Assembly: GCF_000740795.1 (NCBI RefSeq)
Contig: NZ_JGYG01000002.1
Coordinates: forward strand, 372,001-436,000
From: Haematobacter massiliensis
GTDB taxonomy: Bacteria > Pseudomonadota > Alphaproteobacteria > Rhodobacterales > Rhodobacteraceae
Length of the DNA stretch: 64,000 bases
Direction of reading: 5' to 3'
Shown here piece by piece: positions 1 through 9,288 of the stretch. Every line of letters begins with the position of its first letter. The stretch's first letter is position 1. The notes beneath the pieces are model-generated. The model ran no database searches. It worked only from the letters and a program-made list of their open reading frames with translations, and was not told the DNA's origin. Position numbers and translations under genes: made by a program.

Positions 1-1196
1 CCTATGCGGTCCGCAAGGCGCGCCTCGGAAATGGCCTGAGCCTTCTCCATGAAACGCTCCCAACGGTCCTGCTTCACGTCTTCCGGCACATGATCCGGCA
101 AGTCGTTGGAGCGCGCCCCGGCGACGTTTTCGTATTTGAAGCAACCGACGCGATCGAGCTGGGCCTCGTCCAGCCAGTCGAGCAGGGTCTGAAACTCTGC
201 TTCCGTCTCGCCGGGATAACCGACGATGAAGGTGGAGCGCAGGGATAGTTCGGGACAATCGCTCCGCCAGGCAGCGATCTCATCCAGCGTCCGCGCGGCG
301 GCGGCGGGGCGCGCCATGCGGCGCAGGACATCCGGGTGCGCGTGCTGGAAGGGGATATCCAGATAAGGCAGCACCAGCCCCTCCGCCATCAGCGGGATAA
401 GCTGGCGGACATGCGGGTAGGGATAGACGTAGTGGAGCCTCACCCACGCGCCGAGCCCCCCGAGTTCGCGGGCCAGATCGGTGATATGCGCGCGAACATC
501 CCCGCCCTTCCAGGGGGAGAGATCGTGCTTGCGATCCACGCCATAGGCTGACGTGTCCTGACTGATGACGAGGAGTTCCTTGACCCCCGCTTCCACCAGC
601 TTCTCCGCCTCGCGCAGCACTGCATGGGCGGGGCGGCTCTGCAACTTGCCCCGCATGTCGGGGATGATGCAGAACTTGCACTTGTGATTGCAGCCTTCCG
701 AAATCTTCAGGTAGCTGAAATGGCGCGGTGTCAGTTTGATGCCGGAGGCGGGCAGCAGATCCACGAACGGGTCTGGCGCGGGCGGCACGGCCCTGTGCAC
801 GGCGTCCAGCACCTGTTCATACTGATGCGGTCCCGTGACGGCGAGCACCGAGGGATGGGTTCCGGTGATGAATTCCGGTTCCGCGCCAAGACACCCCGTG
901 ACGATCACCCGCCCGTTCTCTGTCAGCGCCTCGCCTATGGCTTCGAGGCTCTCCGCCTTGGCGCTGTCGAGAAAGCCGCAGGTGTTGACGATCACGGCAT
1001 CGGCGCCCTGATAATCGGGCGAGATCTGATAGCCTTCCGCGCGGAGCCGCGTCAGGATCCGCTCGCTGTCCACGAGAGCCTTGGGGCAGCCGAGGGATAC
1101 GATCCCGATCGACGGCTGTCCCGTACGACGGACGCCCGCGTCGAAAGTCGGCGCAGGGGCAAGATCGGGGCGGAGGTTGGGCGGGTTCAGAACCAT
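1..1196 (-). CDS. rimO: Ribosomal protein S12 methylthiotransferase RimO (partial)
   Basis: Radical-SAM enzyme that beta-methylthiolates the conserved aspartate of ribosomal protein S12. The reading frame enters from the ATG at 1196 and runs off the left edge, so about 398 N-terminal residues are visible and the C-terminal TRAM domain is missing. The N-terminal MTTase domain shows [15 protein letters not shown] and [13 protein letters not shown], both typical of RimO. The radical-SAM cluster motif GCNHKCKFC lies near residues 167-175 and binds the second 4Fe-4S cluster. RimO is preferred over MiaB because of the [12 protein letters not shown] signature. The gene is convergent with nothing recognisable, and its upstream side is a long gap without an obvious gene. 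Confidence 0.93.
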   Translation of the reverse strand, partial: MVLNPPNLRPDLAPAPTFDAGVRRTGQPSIGIVSLGCPKALVDSERILTRLRAEGYQISPDYQGADAVIVNTCGFLDSAKAESLEAIGEALTENGRVIVTGCLGAEPEFITGTHPSVLAVTGPHQYEQVLDAVHRAVPPAPDPFVDLLPASGIKLTPRHFSYLKISEGCNHKCKFCIIPDMRGKLQSRPAHAVLREAEKLVEAGVKELLVISQDTSAYGVDRKHDLSPWKGGDVRAHITDLARELGGLGAWVRLHYVYPYPHVRQLIPLMAEGLVLPYLDIPFQHAHPDVLRRMARPAAAARTLDEIAAWRSDCPELSLRSTFIVGYPGETEAEFQTLLDWLDEAQLDRVGCFKYENVAGARSNDLPDHVPEDVKQDRWERFMEKAQAISEARLADRI

Positions 1197-1390
1197 CGCG
1201 CGCATATAATGCAGCGCGGACGCCGGGAAAAGCCCCGCTTCGTCCCTTGCTTCTGTTTCGCCGCGTCCGCACCGCCCACAAACTGTCTCCAACGGTATCG
1301 CGGGGAGTCTTTCGATTTGCTGGTTCCCTCACCCGCAGGCCGAGATCTCTCCACCCCGCGGGTCATGAGCGACATCTTCGAGGGAGAATT

Positions 1391-1531
1391 ATGCAATCTC
1401 GAAATCCCGTCTCGCGGGCGTGGATCCGGCAACGGCTACGGGCCATCGCAGGCGCTCTGGCGCGATGGCTGTCACCAACCTTACGCTGGAAGCTGCAGGG
1501 ATGGCAGGTCGCTCGGCGTTGGTTGGGCTGA
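1391..1531 (+). CDS. Candidate 46-residue basic, Trp-rich small protein
   Basis: ATG at 1391 is preceded by AGGGAG with a four-base spacer, a stronger ribosome site than chance usually gives in this window. The product begins MQSRNPVSRAWIRQRL and has five Trp and about ten Arg/Lys with hardly any acidic residue, so it would be a strongly cationic, possibly amphipathic peptide. No family is recognised and there is no signal peptide. The same DNA also lies inside longer open frames with no family resemblance, so the frame may simply be a product of high GC content. Nothing beyond the ribosome site and composition supports it. Confidence 0.2.
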   Translation: MQSRNPVSRAWIRQRLRAIAGALARWLSPTLRWKLQGWQVARRWLG

Positions 1532-1822
1532 ACCCCGTCCGCGCTCGCCGGGCTGGCCCTGACATGGAAACTGGACGACCCGGTTAGCGGGACGTGACCG
1601 GGCACAGCTCGGCGCGCCCAGCTGAATCCGCTGACCGAGGCGGCAGCACGGCTGGGTCTGGCGCGGAGGAGATCTGCGGTGCTGCCTCGCGGAGATCTTC
1701 GGACCGCAGTCGCATGGCCAATGTAGGGAGGTCAGGACACCGGGCGATACCCACCACGGATAGCTTATTGCATGCTGCTCCGGCTCGACGGGGGCGGCTG
1801 CCCGCCATGGCCAAAGGTTGCT

Positions 1823-1840
1823 TAAAGCACGTCAGCTTTA
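1823..1840 (-). terminator. Weak hairpin after the dipeptidase gene
   Basis: TAAAGC and GCTTTA flank a six-base loop 16 bases beyond the dipeptidase stop. The stem is only six pairs and there is no clear T-run, so it is at best a weak terminator for the peptide-transport operon. Confidence 0.3.
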
Positions 1841-1855
1841 TCGGGCGGCCGCGGC

Positions 1856-2911
1856 TCACCCACCCCAGGTTTTCTCCAGCACCCGCAGCCAGTTCTCATG
1901 CGTAAGTTTCGCGATGAGCGGCGCGTCGTAGCCATGCGCGGCCATTGCCTCCTGCAGGGCCGCCATCCCTGTCACATCGCCGATTTCGTCAGGGACGGTC
2001 GCGCCGTCGAAGTCGGAACCAAGCCCTACCCGCGTGTCGCCCAGCTTCTCGATCAGATGGTCGAGATGCGCGAGAACCGGTTCCCAGCCGATATCCGAGC
2101 CGCGCCGCCCGTCGGGCCGCAGGAAGCTGGTCGCGTAATTCAGTCCCACCATCCCGTCGCTTTCGGCGATGACGGCCAACTGCCGGTCGGTCAGGTTCCG
2201 TGCGGAAGCCGTCACGGCATGGGCATTGGAATGCGTCGCGACCAGCGGCGCATCGGAGAGCGCGGCGACGTCGTTGAAGCCAGCCTCATTCAGATGGCTG
2301 AGGTCGATCATTACTCTCAGCTCGTTGCAGCGGCGGACGAGCCGTTTTCCCGCCTCCGTCAGCCCCGGCCCGGTATCGGGCGAGGAGGGGAAGCGGAACG
2401 GCACACCATGTCCGAAGATCGTCGGACGGCTCCATACCGGACCGAGCGAGCGCAGGCCCATCTCATAATAGAGGTCGAGTTCGTCGAGGCTTTCCGAAAT
2501 CGCCTCAGCCCCCTCCATATGCATGATCGCAGCGATCCCACCCGCCTGCATCGTGGCGCGGATCTCCTCCGCCGTGCGGCAGACGCGGAAACTGCCGCCG
2601 GAGGAGCGCTCCATCCACAGCAGAAGGGACGCCTCCGTCACCGCGACATGCTGGGCTGCGGCGGTGCCGACCATCGCCGGCAGACCGATGGCATAGGGCG
2701 GGTTGTCCATCAGCGCGTCCACATCGCCGCCTTCGTGCGGCGTGGGGATCCAGATTGCGAAGAAGCCACCCGCGAAGCCGGCCTGTTTCATCCGGGGCAG
2801 GTCCAGATGGCCACGGCCTTCGCCCTTGAGCCAGATCTGCTCCCGCCGCTCCGGCGCACGATAGAGGCGGAGGAGGAAGTCGTTGTGACCATCGAAGACA
2901 GGCTGGCGCAT
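1856..2911 (-). CDS. Membrane dipeptidase, peptidase family M19
   Basis: Zinc dipeptidase of the renal-dipeptidase type, 351 residues, which hydrolyses dipeptides including unusual or D-containing ones. Metal and catalytic motifs are visible: DGHND near residues 7-11, MEGAEAI (bridging Glu), DLSHLNEAGF and ATHSNAH (His ligands), and GLGSDFDG near the C-terminus. There is no signal peptide, so it is probably cytoplasmic despite the family name. Translation should begin at the ATG at 2911, which follows GAAGGAAC; the open frame extends further upstream into the preceding ATPase gene. It is the last gene of the ABC importer operon, 10 bases after the second ATPase. This suggests that imported dipeptides are cleaved by it. 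Confidence 0.9.
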   Translation of the reverse strand: MRQPVFDGHNDFLLRLYRAPERREQIWLKGEGRGHLDLPRMKQAGFAGGFFAIWIPTPHEGGDVDALMDNPPYAIGLPAMVGTAAAQHVAVTEASLLLWMERSSGGSFRVCRTAEEIRATMQAGGIAAIMHMEGAEAISESLDELDLYYEMGLRSLGPVWSRPTIFGHGVPFRFPSSPDTGPGLTEAGKRLVRRCNELRVMIDLSHLNEAGFNDVAALSDAPLVATHSNAHAVTASARNLTDRQLAVIAESDGMVGLNYATSFLRPDGRRGSDIGWEPVLAHLDHLIEKLGDTRVGLGSDFDGATVPDEIGDVTGMAALQEAMAAHGYDAPLIAKLTHENWLRVLEKTWGG

Positions 2912-2921
2912 GGAAGTTCCT

Positions 2922-3695
2922 TCAGGAGGCAGGCGCGGCAAGAGGCGTATAACCTTCGGAGGCCGCAAGAAGTGTCCGGGTATAGGGTTCGCGCGCCTCG
3001 TGCCGGCGCAGGGCGTCACGCGTCAACTCCTCCACCGTTCGTCCGTGCTGCATGACCATCAGCCGCTCGCACATATGCGCCACGACGGCAAGATCATGGC
3101 TCACGAGCACATAGGTCAGCCCGCGTTCCGCGCGGAGCCGTTCGAGCAAGTTGAGCACTTCCGCCTGGATGGAAGCGTCGAGCGCGGAGGTCGGTTCGTC
3201 CAGAAGCGGGATCCGCGGCTCCAGGATGAGGGCGCGCGCGATGGCGACCCGCTGCCGCTGCCCGCCTGACAGCTGGTGCGGATAGCGGAAGCGGAAACTG
3301 GGGCCGAGGCCGACATCCGTCAGCGCGGCCTCTATCCGCCTCTCCCGGTTGTCGAAGCCGTGGATCGCAAGCGGCTCCGCCAGCACCCTGTCCACCGTGT
3401 GGCGGGGATGGAGCGAGGCATAGGGATCCTGAAACACCATCTGCACCCGGCGATAGAAGTCGGCGGTGCGCGGGCTCGCGATCTCCCGCCCCTCGATCAG
3501 CAGATGGCCACCGCTCACGGGCGCCAGCCCGCAGAGAGCGCGCAGGACGGTGGACTTGCCCGAGCCGGATTCGCCGACGAGGCCGTAGCTCTCCCCCTCC
3601 GCGACGTTGAAGCTCACACCCTTCACGGCGCGGACCTCATCCATGCCGGACTGGAAGGTGACTTCGAGGGCTTTCACTTCGAGAATGGAGGTCAT
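2922..3695 (-). CDS. Peptide ABC transporter ATP-binding protein (DppF/OppF type)
   Basis: Second ATPase of a peptide-type importer, 257 residues. Walker A GESGSGKST lies near residue 41, the signature LSGGQRQRVAIARAL near 142 and Walker B LLDEPTSALD after it, followed by the switch His in VSHDLAVV. The gene overlaps the upstream ATPase by four bases (ATGA), which implies translational coupling. The paired DppD-type and DppF-type ATPases are the normal arrangement for the Opp/Dpp family, where they power uptake through the two permeases encoded upstream. The substrate cannot be read from this subunit. The C-terminus is short compared with OppF proteins that carry a longer oligopeptide-binding tail. 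Confidence 0.93.
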   Translation of the reverse strand: MTSILEVKALEVTFQSGMDEVRAVKGVSFNVAEGESYGLVGESGSGKSTVLRALCGLAPVSGGHLLIEGREIASPRTADFYRRVQMVFQDPYASLHPRHTVDRVLAEPLAIHGFDNRERRIEAALTDVGLGPSFRFRYPHQLSGGQRQRVAIARALILEPRIPLLDEPTSALDASIQAEVLNLLERLRAERGLTYVLVSHDLAVVAHMCERLMVMQHGRTVEELTRDALRRHEAREPYTRTLLAASEGYTPLAAPAS

Positions 3696-4519
3696 GTCGC
3701 CCAGGCCGCGTCGCGTTGCAGGGTGGGAAGGGGGTGACTGTCCCCCTCGATCTTCGGCAGGCAGGAGAACAGCCCGCGCGTATAGGGATGCTGCGCCTCC
3801 GCCAGACGCGAGGCGGCGATTTCCTCCACCACGCGGCCGGCATACATGACGAGCACCCTGTCGCAGAAGGTGGAGACGAGCCGGAGGTCATGGCTGATGA
3901 AGATCAGACCCATGCCCCGCTCCCTCACCAGCCGGTCGAGGATGCGCAGCACCTCTATCTGCACCGTCACGTCGAGCGCGGAAGTAGGCTCATCCGCGAT
4001 CAGAAGATCCGGCTCGGTGATGAGCATCATCGCGATCATCGCCCGCTGACCCATACCGCCCGAAAGCTCATGCGGATAGGCGCGGAACACCCGTTCCGGA
4101 TCACGGATCTGCACGGCCTCCAGCATCGAAAGCGCGCTTGCCTTCGCCTGTCTCCGGGAGGCGCCGTGCAGACGCGCCGTTTCCATGAGCTGCTTGCCAA
4201 TGGTCATGACCGGGTTGAGAGAGAATTTTGGGTCCTGCATGACCATGGAAATCCGCCCGCCGCGGATCGAGCGCCAGGTGGACTTGTCGGCATTGCGCAG
4301 GTCGATCCCGTCAAAGGTCAGACGGTCCGCCGTGGCCTTGCCCGGGGACGGCGTCAATCCGAGGATCGCCCGGCCCGTCTGGGACTTGCCGGAGCCGGAT
4401 TCGCCCACGATCCCCAGCCGCTCTCGCCCGAGCGAAAAGCTCACGCCCCGCACGACCTCGACAGGGCCGTGGCGGGCCGGGAAGGCGATGCGCAGATTTT
4501 CGACCTCAAGAAGCGCCAT
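3692..4519 (-). CDS. Peptide ABC transporter ATP-binding protein (DppD/OppD type)
   Basis: First ATPase of the importer, 275 residues from the ATG at 4519 (MALLEVENLRIAF). Walker A GESGSGKSQT, the variant signature LSGGMGQRAMIAMML and Walker B ADEPTSALD are intact. The DppD-type signature has Met-Gly where DppF has Gln-Arg, which is common in this subfamily. The start overlaps the stop of the upstream permease (TAATG), and its own stop overlaps the start of the next ATPase. Extension upstream of 4519 is in frame but would run into the permease gene, so the overlap start is preferred. Confidence 0.92.
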   Translation of the reverse strand: MALLEVENLRIAFPARHGPVEVVRGVSFSLGRERLGIVGESGSGKSQTGRAILGLTPSPGKATADRLTFDGIDLRNADKSTWRSIRGGRISMVMQDPKFSLNPVMTIGKQLMETARLHGASRRQAKASALSMLEAVQIRDPERVFRAYPHELSGGMGQRAMIAMMLITEPDLLIADEPTSALDVTVQIEVLRILDRLVRERGMGLIFISHDLRLVSTFCDRVLVMYAGRVVEEIAASRLAEAQHPYTRGLFSCLPKIEGDSHPLPTLQRDAAWAT

Positions 4520-5433
4520 TACTTCTCTCCCTTGGGATCGAGTACGTCGCGCAGCCCGTCGCCGAGCAGGTTGAAGCCGAGTGAGACCACGAAAATCGCG
4601 ATCCCCGGCATGGTGGCGCCCCACCATTGGTCGATGAGGAACCGGCGTCCCGATGCTACCATCGCACCCCATTCCGGGCTGGGCGGCTGTGCGCCGAGAC
4701 CCAGAAAGCCCAGCCCCGCCGCTGTCAGGATGATGCCTGCCATGTCCAGTGTGACCCGCACGATGACCGACGGCATGCAGAGCGGCACCACATGTCCCCA
4801 GATGATCCGGGTGGAGGAGGCGCCCTGCAGCTTGGATGCGGCGATGAAGTCGGTGTTGCGGATCGTCAGCGTCTCTGCCCGGGCCAGACGCGCATAGGGT
4901 GGCCAGGAGGTGAGGGCGATGGCGATGATCGCATTCTCTATCCCCGGACCCAGCGCCGCCACGAAGGCGAGGGCGAGGATCAGCCGCGGAAAGGCCAGCG
5001 CGATATCGGTGATCCGCATGAGCACGGTATCGACCCAGCCGCCGAAATAGCCCGCCGTGGTGCCGATCAGCAGCCCGATGGGTGTGGCGATCACCGCAAC
5101 CAGCGCCACGATCATCAGCGTCAGCCGCGCGCCGTGGATGACCCGGCTGAAGATATCGCGCGCCTGATCGTCCGTGCCGAACCAGTGGGCGGCGGAGGGC
5201 GGGAGCAGCCGCTCCGTCCGCAGATCGCCTCCGACCAGCGGATCATAGGGGGCGATCACATTGGCGAAGAGCGCGACCAGTATCAGCACCACGATGATGC
5301 CAAGGCCGACCATCGCCAGCGGGTTGGAGCGGAGGGCAAGCCAGGTCCGGTAAAGCTGGCCAAGGCGTGCCTGACGGCGGGAGCTTGGCTGCTCCGTCAG
5401 CAGCCATTCGCGGCGGGAGAGGGACTGGCTCAT
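4519..5433 (-). CDS. Peptide ABC transporter permease (DppC type)
   Basis: Inner-membrane permease of 304 residues. It has the long N-terminal tail and first membrane helix (around residues 38-60) typical of DppC/OppC, then the conserved WFGTDDQARDIFSRVIHGAR segment and five further helices. The EAA loop that contacts the ATPases reads ARAETLTIRNTDFIAAS. The start MSQSLSRREW at 5433 overlaps the stop of the DppB-type gene by ATGA. It is expected to form a heterodimer with that protein. Confidence 0.92.
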   Translation of the reverse strand: MSQSLSRREWLLTEQPSSRRQARLGQLYRTWLALRSNPLAMVGLGIIVVLILVALFANVIAPYDPLVGGDLRTERLLPPSAAHWFGTDDQARDIFSRVIHGARLTLMIVALVAVIATPIGLLIGTTAGYFGGWVDTVLMRITDIALAFPRLILALAFVAALGPGIENAIIAIALTSWPPYARLARAETLTIRNTDFIAASKLQGASSTRIIWGHVVPLCMPSVIVRVTLDMAGIILTAAGLGFLGLGAQPPSPEWGAMVASGRRFLIDQWWGATMPGIAIFVVSLGFNLLGDGLRDVLDPKGEK

Positions 5434-6494
5434 CTGCTCCTCCTCACACGGGGGTCGAGCAGCGAATAGAGCAGGTCGGACACGAGGTTCAGCAGCACGA
5501 AGGTCGCCCCGATGACCAGCGTTCCCCCCAGAACCGCGTTCATGTCGGCATTCTGCAGCGAATTGGTGAGATACATGCCCAGCCCCGGCCAGGCAAAGAC
5601 CGTCTCCGTCAGCACGGACCCTTCGAGCAGGTTGGCATAGGACAGGGCGATCACCGTGATGAGCGGCACGGCCGCATTGCGCAGCGCATGGACCCAGACG
5701 ATCCGCCATTCCGGCACGCCCTTCACCCGCGCTGTGGTCACGTATTCCTGGCTGAGTTCCGCCAGCATGAAACTCCGTGTCATGCGGCTGATATAAGCCA
5801 TGGAGAAATAACCCAGCAGGCAGCCCGGCAGGGCGATATGGCTGAATACATTGCGGAATGCGGCCCATTGACCCTGCATCGCCGTGTCGATCAGCAACAG
5901 ACCCGTGCCGGGGGAGATGGAATATTCATAGGCGATGTCGATCCGCCCCGGCCCCGCAACCCAGCCCAGGCGCGCATAGAAGATCAGCATGCCAAGCAGC
6001 GCCAGCCAGAAGATCGGCGCGGAATAGCCCACCAGCCCGATGATCCGCACGATCTGATCGCCGAGTTTTCCCTTGTTCACCGCAGAATAGACGCCGAGCG
6101 GCACCCCCAGAAGGGTGCCGATGATGATCCCGAATGTCGAAAGCTCCAGCGTGGCGGGAAATACCCGCCGCAGGTCATCCACGATGGGCCGCTTGGTGAG
6201 GAACGACGTGCCAAGATCGCCGGCCATCACGGAGCGCCCGTAAATCCAGAACTGCTCGATCAGCGGCTTGTCGAGGCCGAGTTGCTGATAGACCTGATCG
6301 TAGGTGCTCTGCGAAGCGCGATCCCCGACCACGGCCAGCACCGGGTCCACCGGAACGATGCGGCCGATCATGAAGGTCACGAAGAGCAGGCCCAGCAGCG
6401 TCACCGCAAGGGTGACGAGCACCTTCCCCAGCCTCCACAGCAGTCCCGGAAGGGCGCGCCTGCGCCCCACCGGCCGGTCTTCCGCAACGTCCAT
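5430..6494 (-). CDS. Peptide ABC transporter permease (DppB type)
   Basis: Inner-membrane permease of 354 residues. It starts with a basic tail (RPVGRRRALPGLLWRLGK) and a first helix at about 24-46, then the periplasmic loop with GLDKPLIEQFWIYG and GDLGTSF that marks DppB/OppB proteins. The EAA motif appears in SRMTRSFMLAELSQEYVTTA. The start codon follows directly on the stop of the binding-protein gene with no gap, so the two are very likely cotranscribed and coupled. Confidence 0.92.
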   Translation of the reverse strand: MDVAEDRPVGRRRALPGLLWRLGKVLVTLAVTLLGLLFVTFMIGRIVPVDPVLAVVGDRASQSTYDQVYQQLGLDKPLIEQFWIYGRSVMAGDLGTSFLTKRPIVDDLRRVFPATLELSTFGIIIGTLLGVPLGVYSAVNKGKLGDQIVRIIGLVGYSAPIFWLALLGMLIFYARLGWVAGPGRIDIAYEYSISPGTGLLLIDTAMQGQWAAFRNVFSHIALPGCLLGYFSMAYISRMTRSFMLAELSQEYVTTARVKGVPEWRIVWVHALRNAAVPLITVIALSYANLLEGSVLTETVFAWPGLGMYLTNSLQNADMNAVLGGTLVIGATFVLLNLVSDLLYSLLDPRVRRSR

Positions 6495-8096
6495 TTACTT
6501 CGTCACGGCCTTGAAGGAGTTGTCGTTGAACGAGGGGCCAAGCACGAAGTTCTGCACATTCGCCCGCACCGCCACGTTCTCCACCTGCTGGAACATGATG
6601 ACGAAGGGCGAGTCCTGCTGCTGTTCGCGTTGCAGCGCCTCATACATCTCTGCCCGCTTGCCGGTATCCCGCTCCAGCATGGCGGCGCGGGTGCGCGCCG
6701 TCATCTCCGGGATGTCCCAGGAATTCCGCCAGGCCAGCGTCTTGGAGGAGGCACCGTCTTTATTGTCGGGGTTGGAGGCGAAGGTGTCGGCGTTGGTATG
6801 CGGATCCTGATAATCCGGGCCCCACTGACCGATATAGATGTCATGCGTCCGCGCGCGATACTTGGTGAGCGTCTGGCCACCATCGCCGGGAATGAGGCTG
6901 AGCTTGATCCCCGCCTGTCCGAAGGTCTGCTGGATGGCAGTCCCCATCGCCGTGATATCGGCGGTGTTGCGCGTGTCCATCGTCACGGTGAACCCGTCGG
7001 GAACACCGGCCTCCGCCAGCAGTTCCTTGGCCTTTGCCACGTTGAGGGCGAAGGGCGTGTCATCGATCTCCCCAAGGAAGCCCCTCGGCAGGAAGGACTG
7101 ATGCACCATGGCGCGGCCCTTCATGATCGTGTCGGAGATCGCCGCGTAATCGACGAGGTATTTCATCGCCTGCCGGACCTGCGGTTTCGACAGGAACTCG
7201 TTCTTCTGGTTCAGGCCGAGGTAGTAGATCGACCCCTTCACGCCGGCCTGGCTCTTGATGTCGGCATTGGAGGAGAGGGCCTCCATCTCCTCCGGGCCGA
7301 GGTTGCGGGCGATGTCCACGTCGCCCTGTTCGAGCAGCAGCCGCTGTGCCGCGGGTTCCGGGATGTGGCGCATGATGGCCCGCGCGATCTTTGGGGCCTC
7401 GCCGGAATAGTTGTCGTTGCGCTCCATCACGACGACCTCGTTCGCCCGCCATTCACGGATGGTGAACGGGCCGGAACCGGCATACCCGGTCTTCAGCCAG
7501 TCATAGCCGAAGTCGCCGTTCGCCTCATGCGACATGGCGAGCTTCTGATCCACCACCGAGGCGACCGTCGCCGTCAGGCAGTAGAGCACCAGCGACGGCG
7601 CATAGGCCTGGTCCATCTTGAAGTCGAACGTGTAATCGCCGGTCTGGACGATCTGGGCATCGACATTCTCGGGCGAGAAGCCGAACTGCGTCAGGATGAA
7701 GGCGGGCGACTTGTCCAGCTTCACAGCGCGCGTCAGCGAGAAGACGACATCGGCCGCGGTGATCGGGTTGCCGGAGGCGAACTTGCGCCCCTCGCGCACC
7801 TTGAAATGGAGGGTCTTGCCATCCTCCGAGACTTCCCAGCTCTCGGCGACGACACCGAAGATCTGCGACACGTCCTTCACATCATAACCGATCAGCGTCT
7901 CATAGGAGTTGCCGATCAGCTCGGAGGCGGTGAACTCGAATACCTCCGCCGGGTCGAGGGAGATGATGTCGTCGATCGCCCAGGCCTGGATCAGCGTGTC
8001 GGATGGCGTCGCGGCAAAGGCGGGCAAGCCCGGTTGGAAGGCTGCGAGGGCACCCGTGATTGCCGTCGCGGCAAGGAAGCGGCTCGTGTGTCGCAT
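6495..8096 (-). CDS. Periplasmic peptide-binding protein (family 5 solute-binding protein)
   Basis: Substrate-binding protein of 533 residues, SBP_bac_5 family. A classical signal peptide ends near residue 28 (ALAAFQPGLPAFA). The mature protein has family landmarks such as LIQAWAIDDIISLDPAEVFE, FKVREGRKFASGNPITAADV and IYIGQWGPDYQDPHTN. Family members bind di- or oligopeptides, nickel, glutathione or other ligands. The linked M19 dipeptidase argues for dipeptides here (inference). It is the first gene of the five-gene transporter run, 88 bases downstream of the AbrB-family gene. Confidence 0.92.
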   Translation of the reverse strand: MRHTSRFLAATAITGALAAFQPGLPAFAATPSDTLIQAWAIDDIISLDPAEVFEFTASELIGNSYETLIGYDVKDVSQIFGVVAESWEVSEDGKTLHFKVREGRKFASGNPITAADVVFSLTRAVKLDKSPAFILTQFGFSPENVDAQIVQTGDYTFDFKMDQAYAPSLVLYCLTATVASVVDQKLAMSHEANGDFGYDWLKTGYAGSGPFTIREWRANEVVVMERNDNYSGEAPKIARAIMRHIPEPAAQRLLLEQGDVDIARNLGPEEMEALSSNADIKSQAGVKGSIYYLGLNQKNEFLSKPQVRQAMKYLVDYAAISDTIMKGRAMVHQSFLPRGFLGEIDDTPFALNVAKAKELLAEAGVPDGFTVTMDTRNTADITAMGTAIQQTFGQAGIKLSLIPGDGGQTLTKYRARTHDIYIGQWGPDYQDPHTNADTFASNPDNKDGASSKTLAWRNSWDIPEMTARTRAAMLERDTGKRAEMYEALQREQQQDSPFVIMFQQVENVAVRANVQNFVLGPSFNDNSFKAVTK

Positions 8097-8184
8097 GATC
8101 GTCCCTGTTGATTTTGCTCAGCCCTCGACTGGGGCCATGCGCGGATAGGACGCCTTGAACCGGAGCAAGTCAAGCCGCGCCGGT

Positions 8185-9288
8185 CTACTTCGCGACGCCT
8201 GTCCTGGCGCCCCGGCCCGCGACGTGGCGCAGGAAGATCTGCGGGGTGATGATCACCGCGATCAGGATGCGGAAGACGTGATGTGCCGTGACGAAAACCG
8301 GGTTCGCACCGATGGAAAGTGCGATCAGCCCCATCTCCACCACGCCTCCGGGGATATAGGAGAGAAGGAGCGCCGAAATCGGGATGTCGATGAAGGGCCT
8401 TACGATGGCGATGATCGCTGCGACCGCCACCGCCGATATGCCGAGCGCCACGAGTGCCCCGCCCAGACATTGCACGAGCCGCGCCCGCTGCATTCCCGCA
8501 AACCGCAGCCCCAAGGCCGTGCCGATGAGCCATTGTGCGCCTGAGACAAGGGCAGGCGGTACCTGTCCGCCGATCAGCCCCGTGGCATGGGCGATCGCAC
8601 TGACGATGAGCGGCCCGACGACCACGCCCGCCGGCAGGGAAAGCCGCCGCGCGCCCCACTGGCCAAGCACCAGTGCCGCGACGAGGAGCAGCCCATCGGT
8701 CGCGGTCAGCGGCGGGCCGGGAACCTGCACGCCTGCCGAACTGCCGACCGGAGCGCCGTTCCAGATCGAGAACGCTGCCGGCAGCGTGATGACGACGAGG
8801 ATGATGCGCAGGAACTGGAGCGCGGAGATCACCCGAAGATCACCGCCATGCGCCTCGCCAAGCGCGATGTTCTCCATCAGGCCGCCAGGCGAGCCGGAGA
8901 ACCAGGCCGTCGTCGGATCCAATCCCATGCCGCGCCGGAACCAGAGGTAGTTGAGCCATTGAAGCACCAGTGTCACCACCGCCATGCCCAGCAGCGTGAT
9001 CCACCATTCACCGGCCGAACTCATCAGAGCAGGTGTGAAGCTTCCGCCGATCATGAGCCCCACGACTCCTACGCAGATGCTCCGAATGTTGTTGGGAAAG
9101 AGCGGCACCAGCCAATGTCCTGCCGGCCGGCTCATCGCAAGTGTCGCCGCAGCGATGAGCGGGCCGAGCATCCAGGGGAGCGGCATCCCGCCCCAGCGTG
9201 CAACCTGAGCCGCCGCCAGAGTGACGAGCAGCACGCTGCCCAGGCGGGCGAGCAGACGGAGGGTGAGGCGGGTTGTCGGCATTGTCAT
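8185..9288 (-). CDS. AbrB-family (PF05145) integral membrane protein
   Basis: Hydrophobic protein of 367 residues with about ten predicted helices, arranged as two similar halves as in the AbrB/'ammonia monooxygenase' family of putative transporters. Typical segments are GGMPLPWMLGPL near residue 33 and the matching LPAGVVVGPLIVSA in the second half. WFSGSPGGLMENIALGEAHG in the first half matches SYIPGGVVEMGLIALSIGA in the second. The biochemical role of the family is not established. It lies 88 bases upstream of the peptide transporter on the same strand and could be part of the same transcript. A second ATG six bases downstream is an equally good start. Confidence 0.85.
   Translation of the reverse strand: MTMPTTRLTLRLLARLGSVLLVTLAAAQVARWGGMPLPWMLGPLIAAATLAMSRPAGHWLVPLFPNNIRSICVGVVGLMIGGSFTPALMSSAGEWWITLLGMAVVTLVLQWLNYLWFRRGMGLDPTTAWFSGSPGGLMENIALGEAHGGDLRVISALQFLRIILVVITLPAAFSIWNGAPVGSSAGVQVPGPPLTATDGLLLVAALVLGQWGARRLSLPAGVVVGPLIVSAIAHATGLIGGQVPPALVSGAQWLIGTALGLRFAGMQRARLVQCLGGALVALGISAVAVAAIIAIVRPFIDIPISALLLSYIPGGVVEMGLIALSIGANPVFVTAHHVFRILIAVIITPQIFLRHVAGRGARTGVAK

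Larger units (their letters stand above)
1197..1855. other. 659-bp gap without a recognised gene
   Basis: This stretch between rimO and the dipeptidase has several short open frames on both strands, but none resembles a known family. The only one with a good ribosome site is a 46-codon frame at 1391-1531, listed separately. A small hairpin at 1823-1840 close to the dipeptidase stop is also listed. The rest shows no repeat, tRNA or insertion-sequence ends that I can recognise. It may hold the rimO promoter near 1200-1260. Confidence 0.6.

Noticed and set aside
624-1562. Long plus-strand open frame across the rimO region
   Set aside because: It is antisense to rimO, whose frame has the CxxxCxxC radical-SAM motif and RimO signatures; the plus-strand translation has no family resemblance.
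5367-8111. 914-codon plus-strand open frame
   Set aside because: Antisense to the DppB-type permease and the binding protein, which have clear domains and operon overlaps. The frame is His/Arg/Gly-rich, typical of an antisense shadow in high-GC DNA.
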